NCBI RefSeq assembly: GCF_009727055.1
Contig: NC_052354.1
Location: 40,084,513-40,148,512 of the forward strand
DNA length: 64,000 nt
From: Benincasa hispida
Taxonomy: Eukaryota > Streptophyta > Magnoliopsida > Cucurbitales > Cucurbitaceae
Direction of reading: 5' to 3'
The notes below the pieces were generated by a model. The model had not been told where the DNA came from. It made no database searches and saw nothing but the letters and a program-made list of their open reading frames with translations. A program made the position numbers and the translations under genes. Below are positions 1-10,745 of this stretch, one piece after another (position 1 is the first letter of the stretch; each line of letters starts with the position of its first letter).

Positions 1-560
1 TCTCGGCTATATACACTCCACAAACAAGTCCATGAATGCAAACAAGGGTCCATGGATGTTACTTCTTATTTTAACAAACTTTTAATGTTGTGGTAGGAGA
101 TGGACTTGTGTAGAGAGATTGTCTGGAATTGTCCAAGGATGGGGCCCAATACTTGAAGATGGAGGAAGCAAATCGTGTTTATGTGTTCTTGGCTGTACTA
201 AACCCTAAAATTTATTGTGTCCGTAGTCAGATATTGGGCTAGTGCCCAACTCCTTCTTTAGAGAAGTCTGCTCTAAAATACGGCTGGAAGAGGATCGATC
301 GTGTGCCATGAATAATACCATTCCTACTACTGATGCAGTCGCCTTCGTTGCCAAGCCGTTCGATACTGATGAGGATAAAAAAAACCCCACCTATTTGTGA
401 ACATTGTACGAAGCTTTGGCATACAAAGGACTAATGATGGAAATTACACGGGAAGCCCCCAAACAGCAGGCGATGACAATCTCATGAAAAATCTAATAAT
501 AGTCGTGCCCTGGTAAGTGACTCAATAGATAAACAAACTCAGAAACAATCTTCCGATCAC
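1..560 (+). pseudogene. A: gag (UBN2-type capsid region and broken zinc knuckle)
   Basis: Read with frame changes, this encodes a copia Gag: a Tyr-Phe-Asn-Lys-Leu / Trp-x-Glu-Met-Asp-Leu stretch (about 80-110), then an Arg-Val-Tyr-x-Phe-Leu-Ala-x-Leu-Asn-Pro stretch (about 175-210), the usual end of the UBN2-like capsid region. A CCHC zinc knuckle follows near 398-450. Its Cys-X2-Cys-X4-His part is visible, but the last Cys position is lost among stop codons. An in-frame TAG at 94-96 interrupts the capsid part. Gag would bind and package the element RNA. This copy is dead. Confidence 0.75.
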
Positions 561-572
561 AGTAAACACAGC

Positions 573-830
573 TTGAGTACGGTTGGGGTGAGTGCAATTG
601 CACAATTAGGTAAATTCCCTTCTTTTGGCCTGATTAGTATAAATGGTAAAAAACCATGGATTGTGAATTCAGGGGCCACTGATCATCTTACGAGTTCCTC
701 AGAGTTATTTATGTCATATAATCCAGGTGTTGGTAATGAGCATATTCGAATTGCAGACGGGTCTTTTGCCCCTATTGTGGGAAGAGGCATATCTCTTCGT
801 TTAATGGTTTAATCCTACGTGATACCATAC
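573..830 (+). pseudogene. A: retropepsin-like protease with active-site Asp changed to Asn
   Basis: The reading frame holds Trp-Ile-Val-Asn-Ser-Gly-Ala-Thr-Asp-His-Leu, the copia aspartic protease active-site region, normally Asp-Ser-Gly-Ala. Here the catalytic Asp codon is AAT (666-668), giving Asn. The frame ends at about 812 and the domain goes on in another frame through Asn-Leu-Leu-Ser-Val-Ser-Lys. In a live copia this domain cuts the Gag-Pol polyprotein. This one has lost both the catalytic residue and an open frame. Confidence 0.8.
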
Positions 831-832
831 AT

Positions 833-1258
833 GTGCCTAAAATATCGTATAATTTGTTATCTGTCAGTAAAATAACAAGACATTTGAAGTGTAAGGCGAT
901 TTTCTCACCAGATTCCATTTTGTTTCAGGATCTAAAATCGGGGATGACGATTGGCACTGCCCGGCACGATAGGGGACTATACTTCCTTTCTGACAAAGCT
1001 TCCTCTAGGAATGATCACCAAACTGGGTTTATGTCTTTAAATTTCTCTATTTCTGAACATGATGTTATATTATGCCATTTCCGCTTAGGACATCCGAATT
1101 TTCAATATATGAAGTATTTATTTCCTCAGTTATTTTTGTAATGCTAGTACTTCTTCTTTTAATTTTGATGTGTGTATTCGTGCCAAGCAACATCGTGTTT
1201 CTTTTTGTTCCCAGCCTTATAAACCCTCGAGTTCGTTTTCTCTTGTTCATAGTGATGT
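833..1258 (+). pseudogene. A: protease end and GAG-pre-integrase zinc-binding region
   Basis: Starts with Ile-Ser-Tyr-Asn-Leu-Leu-Ser-Val-Ser-Lys and runs to Cys-His-Phe-Arg-Leu-Gly-His-Pro-Asn, the first half of the HHCC zinc-binding region that precedes copia integrase. A frameshift near 1140 moves the rest to another frame, where Cys-Ile-Arg-Ala-Lys-Gln-His and Leu-Val-His-Ser-Asp-Val-Trp-Gly-Pro are readable (to about 1265). The order and spacing are those of copia pol. Confidence 0.75.
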
Positions 1259-1978
1259 ATGGGGTCCCTCACCGGTTACTACTTCCACTGGAAATGGTGG
1301 TTTGTCACATTTATAGATGATCACACCCATCTCACCTGGATTTTCCTTCTTACTGATAAATCTGAAGTGTCCTCTGTTTTCCAACAGTTTTATACAACTG
1401 TCGAAACTCAATTTAAAACAAAGATTGGGGTTTTAAGAAATGATAATGAGCGAGAATTGTTTAATGCCTTCTTCAGGGATTTCCTTATTTCTAAAGGTAT
1501 TGTCCACCAGAGCTCGTGTGCTTACACTCCGCAACAAAATGGAGTAGTTGAGCGTAAAAATCGGCATCTGGTTGAAGTAGCCCGGTCTCTTATGTTATCC
1601 GCCACTCTTCTGTCATACCTCTGGGGAGATGCAGTTCTCACTGCTGCCCACCTTATTAATCGGATGCCCTCCCGTATCCTTAATGTTCGTACTTCTTTAG
1701 AATTTTTTAAGGTTTCCTTTCCAATTACTCGATTGATCTCTAATGTTTCTCTTCGAGTTTTTGGTTGTGTTGCTTTTGTTTACTCCCATGGTCCAAACCG
1801 CATGAAATTTACTCCTCGTGCTCAAAAGTGTGTCTTTGTTGGATATCCACTCCATCAATGTGGATATAAGTGCTATCACCCGTCGTCTCAGAAATACTAT
1901 GTCTCCATGGATGTCACCTTTCTCGAGGATCAGTCATTTTTTCGTGTTAGTCATCTTCAGGGGGGGGAACATAAATGA
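1259..1978 (+). pseudogene. A: integrase catalytic core (rve domain)
   Basis: A 239-codon open stretch covers most of the integrase core. The DDE positions are readable: Asp in Phe-Ile-Asp-Asp-His-Thr (first acidic site), Asp in Leu-Arg-Asn-Asp-Asn-Glu (second; usually Leu-Arg-Ser-Asp-Asn-Gly), and Glu in Asn-Gly-Val-Val-Glu-Arg-Lys-Asn (third). The Trp-Gly-Asp-Ala-Val-Leu-Thr-Ala stretch and the Phe-Gly-Cys-Val-Ala-Phe / Phe-Val-Gly-Tyr motif follow, as in copia. This is the best preserved domain of A, but it is cut off from its upstream zinc region by a frameshift and has no proper start of its own. Confidence 0.85.
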
Positions 1979-2231
1979 AGAGACTAACTGGTCATCTTAT
2001 GCTATTCCTTTAGAGTCAGCGTCCATTCAAACCTTGTCTAACCTTAGTTCTGAGTATGATAGTCTGGTCCTTCCTACCAATCAAGTTCCTTGGAAAACTT
2101 ACTACAGAAAGAATCTCAGGAAGGAAGCAGTGTCACCTGTTGAACCAGAACTACCAGCACTGCCTTCAGTGTAGGAGTCAGACCCGCCATCAGGTCTAGG
2201 TACGTATATTCCTAATGATGTTGATATATGT

Positions 2232-3584
2232 ATGGAGACTACTGAAGGCAGGCAAGACAAGTGGGAAGGTAGCAGTAATACTAAAAGAGTGATAGAAGAG
2301 GAAACTGCAGAGGATGAAATGATTGAAATTGCAGAGAATGAAATGTTCCTTGCTAATGATGATGTGGAAGATACTACTAAAGTTTCTAATACACAGATAG
2401 TCGATTATGGTGAGGAACCTAGAGAGGTGAAAGAACGTGATGCATCACTTGATCTTCCTATAGCTCTAAGGAAAGGTACTCGTTCATGTACTAAATACCC
2501 TATGCATAGTTACATGACGTATAGTAATCTGGCATCCGAGTTCAAAATATTTACTACTAGCTTGGACATTGAGGTGGTTCCAGATAACATAAATGTTTCA
2601 ATGAAAAAACCAGAATGGTGGTCTGCTGTTATGGGAGAAATAAGAACTCTAGAAAAGAATAGAACCTGGGAACCGGTGACTTTGCCTGAAAGGCACAAGA
2701 TAGTTGGATGTAAATGGATGTTTACTATAAAGTACAAGTCAGATGGGACAATTGACCAGTACAAGGCTAGACTCGTTGCAAGAGGTTTTACTCAAACCTA
2801 TGGAGTAGATTATTCTAAAACTTTTTCACCTGTGGCTAAACTTAACACGATTCGAGTGCTCTTGTCAGTTGTTGTGAATAAAGATTGGCCTCTACACCAA
2901 CTTGATGTTAAAAATGCGTTTTTGAATGGGAAACTTGAAGAGGAAGTCTATATGAGTCCCACTCCCGGGTTCGAGAGTCAATTAAAAAATAAGTTGTATA
3001 GATTGAGGAAGTCACTATACGGATTGAAACAGTCTCCGAGGGCCTAGTTTGACAGGTTCACAACTTTTGTGAAAGCACAGGGGTATGTTCAAGGGCATTC
3101 TGATCACATTCTTTTTATAAAAAGATCAACATCAGGGAAGATAGATGTTCTTATTGTCTAGATTGATGAAATTGTTTTATCTAGACATGATGATGTAGAG
3201 GTCATGAGGCTAAAAACAGAAATAGCCAGAGTGTTTGAAATTAAAGACCTTGAGAAGCTAAGATACTTTCTGGGAATGGAAATGACTCACTCAAAATAGG
3301 GTATATCAGTTTCTCGATGAAAATATACTCTGAACTTGCTAAAAGAAACAGGTATGACTGGGTGTAAACCTGTTGACACACCAGTAGAATACAATGCGAA
3401 ACTCGGTGATAAGAATGATAGAATTCCTGTTAATAAAGAAAGGTATCAGCGGTTTGTTGGGAAGTTGATATACTTGTCTCACACAAGACCTGATATTTCT
3501 TATACAGTAAGTGTTGTGAGTCAATTTATGCAAGCTCCTTGTGAGGATCATATGACAGTAGTTGAACTATTCTTTGGTATTTGA
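2232..3584 (+). pseudogene. A: copia reverse transcriptase, catalytic motif destroyed
   Basis: An acidic linker (about 2232-2500) precedes the RVT_2 domain. Visible RT landmarks are [33 protein letters not shown] and Leu-Tyr-Gly-Leu-Lys-Gln-Ser-Pro-Arg. A TAG ends the frame at 3047. The Tyr-Val-Asp-Asp catalytic box has become stop-Ile-Asp-Glu at 3159-3170. More stops fall near 3297 and 3318. The thumb-like tail resumes at 3336. The family copies the element RNA to DNA; this copy cannot. Confidence 0.88.
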
Positions 3585-4108
3585 AAGGAACTCATGGTAA
3601 AGGCCTAATGTTCAGGAAAATCGATAAACGATCTTTTGAAGCCTACACTGATTCTGACTGGGTAGGGTCTGTTGTTGATAGAAAGTCGATGTCTGGGTAT
3701 TGTACGTTTGTCTGGAGAAATCTAGTCATCTGGAGAAGTAAGAAACAAGGAGTTATTACTAAAAGTAGTGTTGAAGCTGAGTATCGAGCCATGAGTCTAG
3801 GGATTTGTGAAAAAATCTGGTTGAAGAAAGTATTATCAGATCTCCAGTAAGATAATGAGCTTCCAATGAAATTTTTTTGTGATAATAAAGCTGCCATCAG
3901 TATTGCAAACAACCCAGTTTAACATGACAGAACTAAACACGTAGAGAAAGACAGACATTACATTAAGGAGAGGTAGGACAGTGGAAACATATGTGTCCCT
4001 TATATTCCTTCAAACCAAAAAGTTTCTGATGTACTTACAAAAGGGTTACTAAGACAAAATTTTAATTATTGTGTAAGCAAGTTGGGCCTTGACGATATCA
4101 TGCTCTAA
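3581..4108 (+). pseudogene. A: RNase H and pol C-terminus
   Basis: Tyr-Thr-Asp-Ser-Asp-Trp, Val-Glu-Ala-Glu-Tyr-Arg-Ala and Phe-Cys-Asp-Asn-Lys-Ala mark the acidic residues of copia RNase H in the right order. A stop (3848-3850) splits the domain and others follow in the tail. The tail Val-Leu-Thr-Lys-Gly-Leu-Leu is the usual end of copia pol, and a TAA at 4106-4108 closes it just before the polypurine tract. Confidence 0.85.
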
Positions 4109-4120
4109 CTTGAGGGGGAG
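4108..4120 (+). other. A: polypurine tract (plus-strand primer)
   Basis: A purine-rich run (ACTTGAGGGGGAG) sits directly after the pol stop and directly before the 3' LTR. The same tract on the opposite strand precedes the 3' LTR of element B (38932-38950). Confidence 0.8.
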
Positions 4121-4316
4121 AGTTAAAAATAGGATTATTAAACTAGGGGCATTTATGTAATTGTGTAGACCCTTAGGTCTTCTATTGTCTATTTATACAG
4201 TGTGTCCCTGTGTATTCAGTGTATTAGATTTAAAAGAATAAGAAAAGTCTTTATATCATATACTAGGGTTTCCACGTAATCTTGTTGTTCTTCTCTTCCC
4301 TATTCTTTATTTGTAA
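4121..4316 (+). repeat. A: 3' LTR (about 196 bp)
   Basis: Starts right after the polypurine tract. The expected TG start is mutated to AG. It aligns along its length with the LTRs of element B: TTAAAAATA start, a Val-free AT-rich middle with a GTCTATTTAT stretch, CTAGGGTTTCCACGT, and a TCTTCTCTT end. The right edge is set where the sequence switches to copia C coding sequence. It is accurate only to a few bases. Confidence 0.7.
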
Positions 4317-4317
4317 T

Positions 4318-4634
4318 AGAGGATAATCTGTATGTGCTAAGTCTATTAGCAACTAAAGCTCTCATAAATACTAAACTGTTCAAAACTGCAGTAACTTGGA
4401 ATAAAAGACAGAAAATTTCTCCTAAAGAAAATGTACATCTTTGACACCTAAGATTAAGACACATGAATCTCAATAGGATTGAGACTGGATAAAAATGGAC
4501 TTCTAAGCGAGTGAGAATAATTTTTTTTTTTTACCTATATGTGATTCATGCCTTGAAGGAAAAATGACTAAAAGATCTTTTACTGGAAAAGGCCACATAA
4601 CCAATGAACCCTTAGAGCTTGTACATTCAGACCT
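4318..4634 (+). pseudogene. C: GAG-pre-integrase region
   Basis: Readable as Asn-Leu-Tyr-Val-Leu at the start, His-Leu-Arg-Leu-Arg-His-Met-Asn-Leu-Asn-Arg-Ile (expected Gly-His changed to Arg-His), Cys-Asp-Ser-Cys-Leu-Glu-Gly-Lys and Leu-Val-His-Ser-Asp-Leu. That is the HHCC zinc region leading into copia integrase. A poly-T expansion near 4520-4533 and stops break the frame. The following integrase core is displaced by the LTR insertion at 4635. Confidence 0.8.
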
Positions 4635-5622
4635 TGTTACCATCGGTGTCCTAATTCTCCCGGTGGTCTCGTAGTTTGTAAATATTTTGTACACATAGCT
4701 ATTAATAAAATAAATGTTTTTTATTTGTATTTAGTCATATCCAATAAACTAAGATTCGTGGTTATTTCATGTAACTAAAGCATGTATGTGAAATATACAA
4801 GTGTGTTTGTGGATGTGTTGATGGATGTTTACGGGATGATTGTCTCTATTTAAAGCTTTCTTTAAGTTTACAAAGTGTTAATTTGTAAGGGCCCCTGCGT
4901 TTTTTGCCATAATTAACAAGCAATAGAGTCTGTATTTTAAATTTTTGAAGTTTTTTTAGTCATTTGTGATGAAGTTTCGAAGCATGGAGATGCAGTTCTC
5001 GTCGAGGAAGAAGACCAAAGTTGGTCGCATCGTATAGCCCAAGCTAAACGATCGTTGAGATTTGGCTAAACGATCGTGTAGAAAAGTTATGCCTGATCTT
5101 GTAGTATTTACTAAACGATCGTATAGCTAATGTTGAAACGATGAGGTAAAGAGTTTACTCTATCGCGTAGCATTGGTTGCTCGATCACGTAAATGCTTAG
5201 GGTAAATGATCGCATAGAGTATTTGATGCATGTCGTTTAATTAAAGGTGCAAACACTAAATGATCATGTACTTCAACATGCTTCATCGCATTGTCACTAA
5301 CTACATGATCACTCGGTATATGATACCTTACGCGTTTAGAAGATTATGCTTCACTGTATTTTTGTCGTTTACTCGATCATTTAAGGCATGCGTTACACGA
5401 AGTATGCTGCATGATCATGTGACCTTCATGCTTAATCGCATAAAGGTACACGATCATTGCTAAACGATCGTTAATACTCTTACAGCATTGCTAGACAATC
5501 ACAAGGATTTGTTACACGATCAAGGAGATGCGTTCCTCGACCGGATGGTTCAATACCCGGTTCGCCTGTTTGAACTGGTAGACTCATTGCTCTTTGTGAT
5601 AGTTAGCTAAACGATCGCCTAT
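4635..5622 (+). repeat. LTR copy inserted in integrase of C (about 1 kb, shortened)
   Basis: Begins TGTTACCATCGGTGTCCTAA, close to the TGTTGGGATTGGTGTCCTAA start of the 2.1-kb LTRs at 8629-10745, 40174-42279 and 55188-57340. The left flank ends GACCT (4630-4634). The right flank resumes integrase coding with a degraded CGCCT. The usual TTTCTTTCA-type LTR end is absent, so the copy has lost more than half of its length. From about 5040 on it is dominated by ACGATCG-type motifs (listed separately). Confidence 0.7.
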
Positions 5623-5625
5623 GGT
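5041..5625. repeat. ACGATCG motif array 1 (in LTR copy)
   Basis: Recurring short unit close to CTAAACGATCGTNTAG. At least five exact TAAACGATCG occurrences lie between 5046 and 5620, with many one-base variants (AATGATCGCATAG, TCGATCACGT) between them, spaced irregularly by roughly 20-80 bp. The core CGATCG is its own reverse complement, so both strands look alike. Confidence 0.75.
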
Positions 5626-5639
5626 CCAATAAATGTTAA

Positions 5640-6480
5640 GGCAAGAGGAGAGTTTGAATATTCATCACTTTTACTGATTATAATTCTAGATATGAGTATG
5701 TTTATTTAATGCAACACAAGTTTGAAGCCCTTGAAAAGTTTAAGGAGTGCAAGGCTGAAGTCAAAAATGCATTAAATAAAACAATTAAAACATTTTGATC
5801 TAATCGAGGTGGAGAGTATATGGATCTAAAATTCTAGAACTGATAGAACATAGAATAGTATCCCAACTCTGAGCACATGGTACACCTCTATAGAATGGTG
5901 TATCAGAAAGGAGAAATTGACCCTGTTGGACATGGTTCGGTCTATGATGAGTTATGCTTCCTTACCTGACTCGTTTTGGGGATATGCAATACAAACTGAA
6001 GCTTACATTTTGAACTGTGTTTCAACCAAAAGTGTTATTAGGACACCTTTGAAATTATGGAATGGTCGTAAAGGTAGTTTACGCCATTTCAGGATCTGAG
6101 GTTGGCTAACAGATGTTTTTAAGGCAAATCCAAAGAAATTGGAACCTTGTTCAAAATTGTGCCTATTTCTAGGTTACCCCAAAGGAATAAGAGGTTGTTA
6201 CTTCTATGATCTTAAAGATAATAAAATTTTTGTATCGAAAAATGCTACTTTTTTAGAAGAGGACCATATAAGGGAGCATAAGCCTCGTAGTAAGATAGTG
6301 TTAAATGAACTTTCCAATGAAACTATTGAACCTTCAACAAGAGTTGTTGAAGAGTGTAATACCTCAATAAGAGTTGTTGAAATTGGTTTATCTAGTAGGT
6401 CATATCCACCTGAAACTTTAAGGGAGCCTCAACATAGTAGGAGAGTTTCAAAATCGTCTATTTGTTATAGGGTTTAATAG
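5640..6480 (+). pseudogene. C: integrase core and C-terminal part
   Basis: Several frames together give Phe-Glu-Tyr-Phe-Ile-Thr-Phe-Thr-Asp-Tyr, Asn-Arg-Gly-Gly-Glu-Tyr-Met (the second catalytic Asp is replaced, since the family usually has Ser-Asp-Arg-Gly-Gly-Glu-Tyr), Asn-Gly-Val-Ser-Glu-Arg-Arg (the catalytic Glu is kept) and Trp-Gly-Tyr-Ala-Ile-Gln-Thr-Glu-Ala-Tyr-Ile. Then Leu-Phe-Leu-Gly-Tyr-Pro-Lys-Gly marks the C-terminal part at about 6160. A stop near 6098-6102 splits core from tail. The homologous minus-strand stretch in element E is 17200-18181. Confidence 0.85.
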
Positions 6481-7640
6481 AAACCCTAACTGTAGTAGCT
6501 GATGGTGATGTTGAGGGTTCATTATCTTACAAGAAGGCAATGGATGATGTTGATAAAGATGAATGGATCAAAGCTATGAATCTCGAAATAGAGTTTATGT
6601 ACTTCAATTCAGTTTGGAATCTTGTAAATTAACTGATGAGGTCAAACCTATAGGTTGCAAATGGATCTACAAAAGAAAAGGGCATGCTGATGGAAAGGTA
6701 CAAACCTTCAAAGCTAGACTTGTGGCAAAGGGTTATACCCAAATTGAAGGAGTCGACTATGGGGATACTTTTTCACCTGTTGTCATGTTGAAGTCTATTT
6801 GGATACTCCTATCCATTACCTCATATTATGACTATGAGATTTGGAAAATGGACGTCAAGACTTCTTTTTTCAATGGAAATATTGGCGAGACCATATATAT
6901 GAAGCAGTCTAAAGGATTCATAACCTAAAATAAAGAGCAAAAGGTTTGTAGGCTTAATCGGTCCATTTATGGATTGAAACAAATTTCACAATCTTGGAAT
7001 ATAAGATTTGATATTGCGATCAAATCTTATGGCTTTGATCAAAATGTTGATGATTCTTATGCATACAAGAGAATCATCGATAGTTCAGTAGCTTTTCTTA
7101 TGCTGTATGTGGATGATATCCTACTCATTTGGAATGATGTAGGTCTACTTACTGAAATTAAAAATTGGCTAGCGACCCAATTCCAAATGAAAGATTTGGA
7201 AGAGACACAGTTTTTTCTTTGCATTTAGATCTTTTGAGATTGAAAGAACAAAACGTTGGCCCTATCTCAGGCATCATATATTAACAAGATGCTAGTCAAG
7301 TTTTCAATGCATAACTCCAAAAGAGGTTTGCTCCCTTTTAGGGATGGAGTTATTTTGTCTAAGGAACAATGTCCTAAGATACCTCAAGAGGATGAGGAAA
7401 TGAGACGGATCCCTTATACATCGGTTGTTGCTAGCCTGGTGTATGTGATGTTATGTACTAGATCTGACATCTACTATACAGTGGGGCTAAACAATAGATA
7501 TCAGTCTAATCTAGGATTTGATCACTGGGCTGTCGTTAAGAACATCCTCAAATATCCTCGAAAAATGAAGAACTACATGCTCGTATATGGTTTAAAGGAT
7601 TTCATCCTTACATGACACACGGACTCTGATTTTCAGAATA
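6481..7640 (+). pseudogene. C: reverse transcriptase with intact YVDD box
   Basis: RVT_2 domain in three main pieces (6563-6928, 6974-7228, 7256-7615). Landmarks are [33 protein letters not shown], and Met-Leu-Tyr-Val-Asp-Asp-Ile-Leu-Leu, the unaltered catalytic box at about 7104-7130. Stops near 6926 and 7227 break the frame. The Leu-Ser-Gln-Ala-Ser-Tyr-Ile tail follows. The gene is dead, but the enzyme core is better kept than in A. Confidence 0.88.
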
Positions 7641-8100
7641 ATAAGGATTTTTAGCAAGTCCTCTCCAGGATCAGTGTTCACTCTTAACAAAGGGGTTGTA
7701 GTCTAGAGGAGCACCAAACAAGGCTGTATTGCTGACTCCATTATGGATGTTGCATATGTAGTAGCTTGTGAAGTTGCTAAGAAGTTTTGTGGCTTAGGAA
7801 ATTCTTGACTGATCTAGAAGTTGTTTCAGACATGTCGAAGGCCATCACCCTTTATTGTGATAATAGTGGCACCATGGCAAATTACCGAGACCTAAGGAGT
7901 CACGAATGTGGGAAGCACATAGAGCGAAAGTATCATCTCATTTGTGAGATTGTGCATCGAGGGGATATGATCGTTACGTAGATAGCTTTGGTGCACAATG
8001 TTACTGATCCATTTATGAAAGCCTTCACGGCTAAGGTGTTTGAGGGTCACCAGCAGAGTATGGGTCTATATGACATGCCACATCTAGTCTAGAGTAAGTG
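7641..8100 (+). pseudogene. C: RNase H and pol end
   Basis: Ser-Val-Phe-Thr-Leu-Asn, a Ser-Thr-Lys-Gln-Gly-Cys-Ile-Ala-Asp-Ser stretch and Leu-Tyr-Cys-Asp-Asn-Ser-Gly identify copia RNase H. The acidic pair of the second motif, normally Glu-Ala-Glu-Tyr, reads Asp-Val-Ala-Tyr here (about 7745-7756), so one catalytic Glu is missing. The tail ends about 100 bp before the polypurine tract. Confidence 0.8.
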
Positions 8101-8200
8101 GAAGGTTTTGTACTGGACATCTATTCTGCCTTAGTTTATTCTTTTGTGTACTTTTATATTAGTATGATTTTTATGATATATACCCAACTAGCTTTAAGAC

Positions 8201-8211
8201 AAGTGGGAGAT
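8201..8211 (+). other. C: polypurine tract
   Basis: AAGTGGGAGAT, directly before the 3' LTR start. The related tracts in E (13810-13822, minus) and K (47072-47082, minus) are in the same place relative to their LTRs. Confidence 0.8.
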
Positions 8212-8628
8212 TGATGGGGTTGGTGCCCTAAATCTCGTTGGTCATGTAGTTTGTAATTGTATAGTACAAACAGTTTATTTATTTAATAAACTCTGAGTTA
8301 ATTTATTCAATATTTAGTAGCATTAACCCATAAAACCAATAAACAAACATCTAAGGTTATCTTCTGTAGCTTAAACAAGTATGTAGAGACATACAGGTGG
8401 ATTGTATTTAAGTGATAACCTAAATAGTCTGTAATAGATGAATAAAGATGGGTATCTTATCCTGTTGACACTATAAATATGACCTATTATGTATATGTTA
8501 CAATTTTGGTAAAGTTCTATAAATGATATGATCCCGACCATATATGTAGAGACATATGAGCAGGGTTGTTCTATATAAAAGGGTTTGCATAAGACTGGAC
8601 CATGAAATGAGTAGTCTCATTATATAAC

Positions 8629-10745
8629 TGAAAAAAATCGATCACGAAGATTTCTATGAGCAGCGGAATAGATTATTCCAAATTACAATCATGAATGAAC
8701 ATTACATTTACAGTCAAAACCAGAAACAAATGGTTATGCATTCAATACATAAATTACACCATGAAAAGTACAAATAAACAAGAAGAATGCTATGAATATT
8801 TGTAGACTCGTCTCCACGCTCTTTGCTCACGAACGCTCGACGCAACCTCGAATGCTCGAACAACACGATCGCTACATAGTATGAACACCGCGCACTCGTC
8901 CTATATGATCGCCTCGGTCACGAACACCCCAACAGCACAAACGGCCTCCACAGAACCTCGACAGCATCGAGTTGAGTATGACACCACCAAGAAGGATACC
9001 TTGGTATTCTCGGTATGAGAATCCAGAGGGTGGGCTCTGTTTGGACTTGGTCTGAGGCAGAAGAAGAAGGAATCAAGAATCGTGTAAATGATTAATCAAG
9101 TGGGAGAAGATTGAACCTATCGTATAGGTCGATGCCCAATCGTTTAGCAAAAGCCGTCGAGGTTCTGTGGAGGCTGTTTGTGAAGCGATCGTCTAGCAAA
9201 AGCTAAGCGATCATTTAGCTCATCGCTTAGTTCCGTGTCTGTCGCTTACAAAACACTACACGATTGTCTCGCTCGCTTAAGCTTTCGCTTAGTAAATAGA
9301 ATTTACTTGACAACTTCTTTTCCATGAGAAAATTCACAAATTCAACATTTGTAGAACTAACTAAAATTAGGAAAACAATTTTCCTTTTATCTCATGGTTA
9401 CCATGAACCATCGATAACCTTCTACTCAATTGGTTATTAGAGAAAAAGATTTAATTATCCAATAATTAATATTATTATAAATATAAATGATAACCAACTT
9501 ATCATACTATCTTTATAACCTATAGTTTTAATATTTCATCTCATGAAACATATAAACCATATCTCTTTTTCTATTCCATGGTACTTAATGTAAATCTCAT
9601 TTACATTAATCCTCCACTAGATGTATCTCATATATCAAACCGATTATATCATATATAATCAAATTATCTCTTGTCAATTTGAACATTTCAAATAAACACC
9701 AAGAACTGATCCTCAACTGAATCCATTGAGCTACCAAGAGGACCTTATGAACCTATAGCTCAAAGTTCCAACGATACGTGAATAACTGACTAAACTTTTT
9801 AGTCACGGGATCCACTACCCGTTAATTTCCAAGCACTCCACTAAAGACCGACAACTGAACTCTCCTTACCACAGATATATTATGTATCCATCTTAACCAA
9901 TCAACAGTGTGACAACCCTTCAAATATCACTCGTAAGTATAGCTGGGCCAATAACCGTTATGCCTCTATAGTTATATCTAACTCCTTAAGTACCACCAAT
10001 CCCTCTAATGAACATAAGTCATAGTCCTACTATGACTGAGTCCTTTCTTCCAAAGAGAAGTTGTGGCCACTATGTTCAAGCCCCGGAATCAACTCTTAAG
10101 GGAGCAATCTCTCTACTTATCCCTGCTTCGGGAAATGAATGAATTCCATCTTGTGGATTGAGTTCTCAGCTCCCAGATCTGACAAGTCCCCAAAAGGGTA
10201 GGCATGTTAAGTTCGCAATTTGCCCACGCTCACCCATATTAATCAAAGGACCGCCCTCAAAGACAGAAGTTCCCAAAACACTCAAGATTGAGATCTTGTC
10301 ACCTATGATTGTTTAGATGAGATGTAAGTATCTAGTATCAACGGCGTTATATACAGAGTCTAGTCATCTTGTGGTCTGGTCTTATACAAACTCTTTGTAT
10401 AGGATACCCCCGTTCGCATGTCTCCACATGAATGGTCAGGATCTACCATTTGTAGTAGTTTACAACACTTGCAAACCTCTACAAAGCGGGTCGTATCCGT
10501 AGTGTCACTAGGGTCAAGTATCCCACCTTAATCCTTATACTACAAACCTATTTAGTTTATTACTTAAGGCATGATCCACTTGTATATCACATATATATGC
10601 TTAAGTTCACATAAGATAACCAAGGAGCTTTGTTTATTGGATACGAGTAAAAGCCAGAATGAAATAACAATTATTTTATTCATCAAACAATGTGTACCAA
10701 TACAAACAACGAGACTCCGGGAGAACTAGGACACCAATTCCAACA
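8629..10745 (-). mobile_element. Solo LTR N1 (2117 bp) with target-site duplication
   Basis: On the minus strand it starts TGTTGGAATTGGTGTCCTAG and ends in CA. It is flanked by ATAAC (8624-8628) and ACAAC (10746-10750), a 5-bp target duplication with one change. It interrupts the 3' LTR of element C. No internal retrotransposon sequence is present, so this is a solo LTR left by LTR-LTR recombination. Its U5 part (8800-9300) carries ACGATCG motifs. The 10317-10502 open frame is a chance frame inside the LTR. Confidence 0.85.
9110..9295. repeat. ACGATCG motif cluster in solo LTR N1
   Basis: Words CTATCGTATAGG, CAATCGTTTAGC, AAGCGATCGTCTAGC, AAGCGATCATTTAGC and CTACACGATTGTC within about 180 bp. 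Confidence 0.65.

Larger units (their letters stand above)
1..4316 (+). mobile_element. Element A: short-LTR Ty1/copia retrotransposon, 3' part
   Basis: Degenerate copia element read left to right in copia order: gag, protease, integrase, reverse transcriptase (RT), RNase H, polypurine tract and 3' LTR. The 5' LTR and start of gag lie outside the window. Every domain carries stops or frameshifts, so it cannot encode a working polyprotein. The sequence that follows its 3' LTR continues directly into the middle of another copia (element C, at a Glu-Asp-Asn-Leu-Tyr-Val stretch). I therefore infer that A inserted into C and that the 5' half of C lies upstream of the window. Element B at 38728-44116 belongs to the same group, with similar pre-RT and RT wording and a similar LTR. 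Confidence 0.9.

Noticed and set aside
5041..5625. Array as a PvuI-site-rich bacterial contamination or vector
   Set aside because: Flanked on both sides by copia sequence and similar clusters occur in other LTRs of the window.
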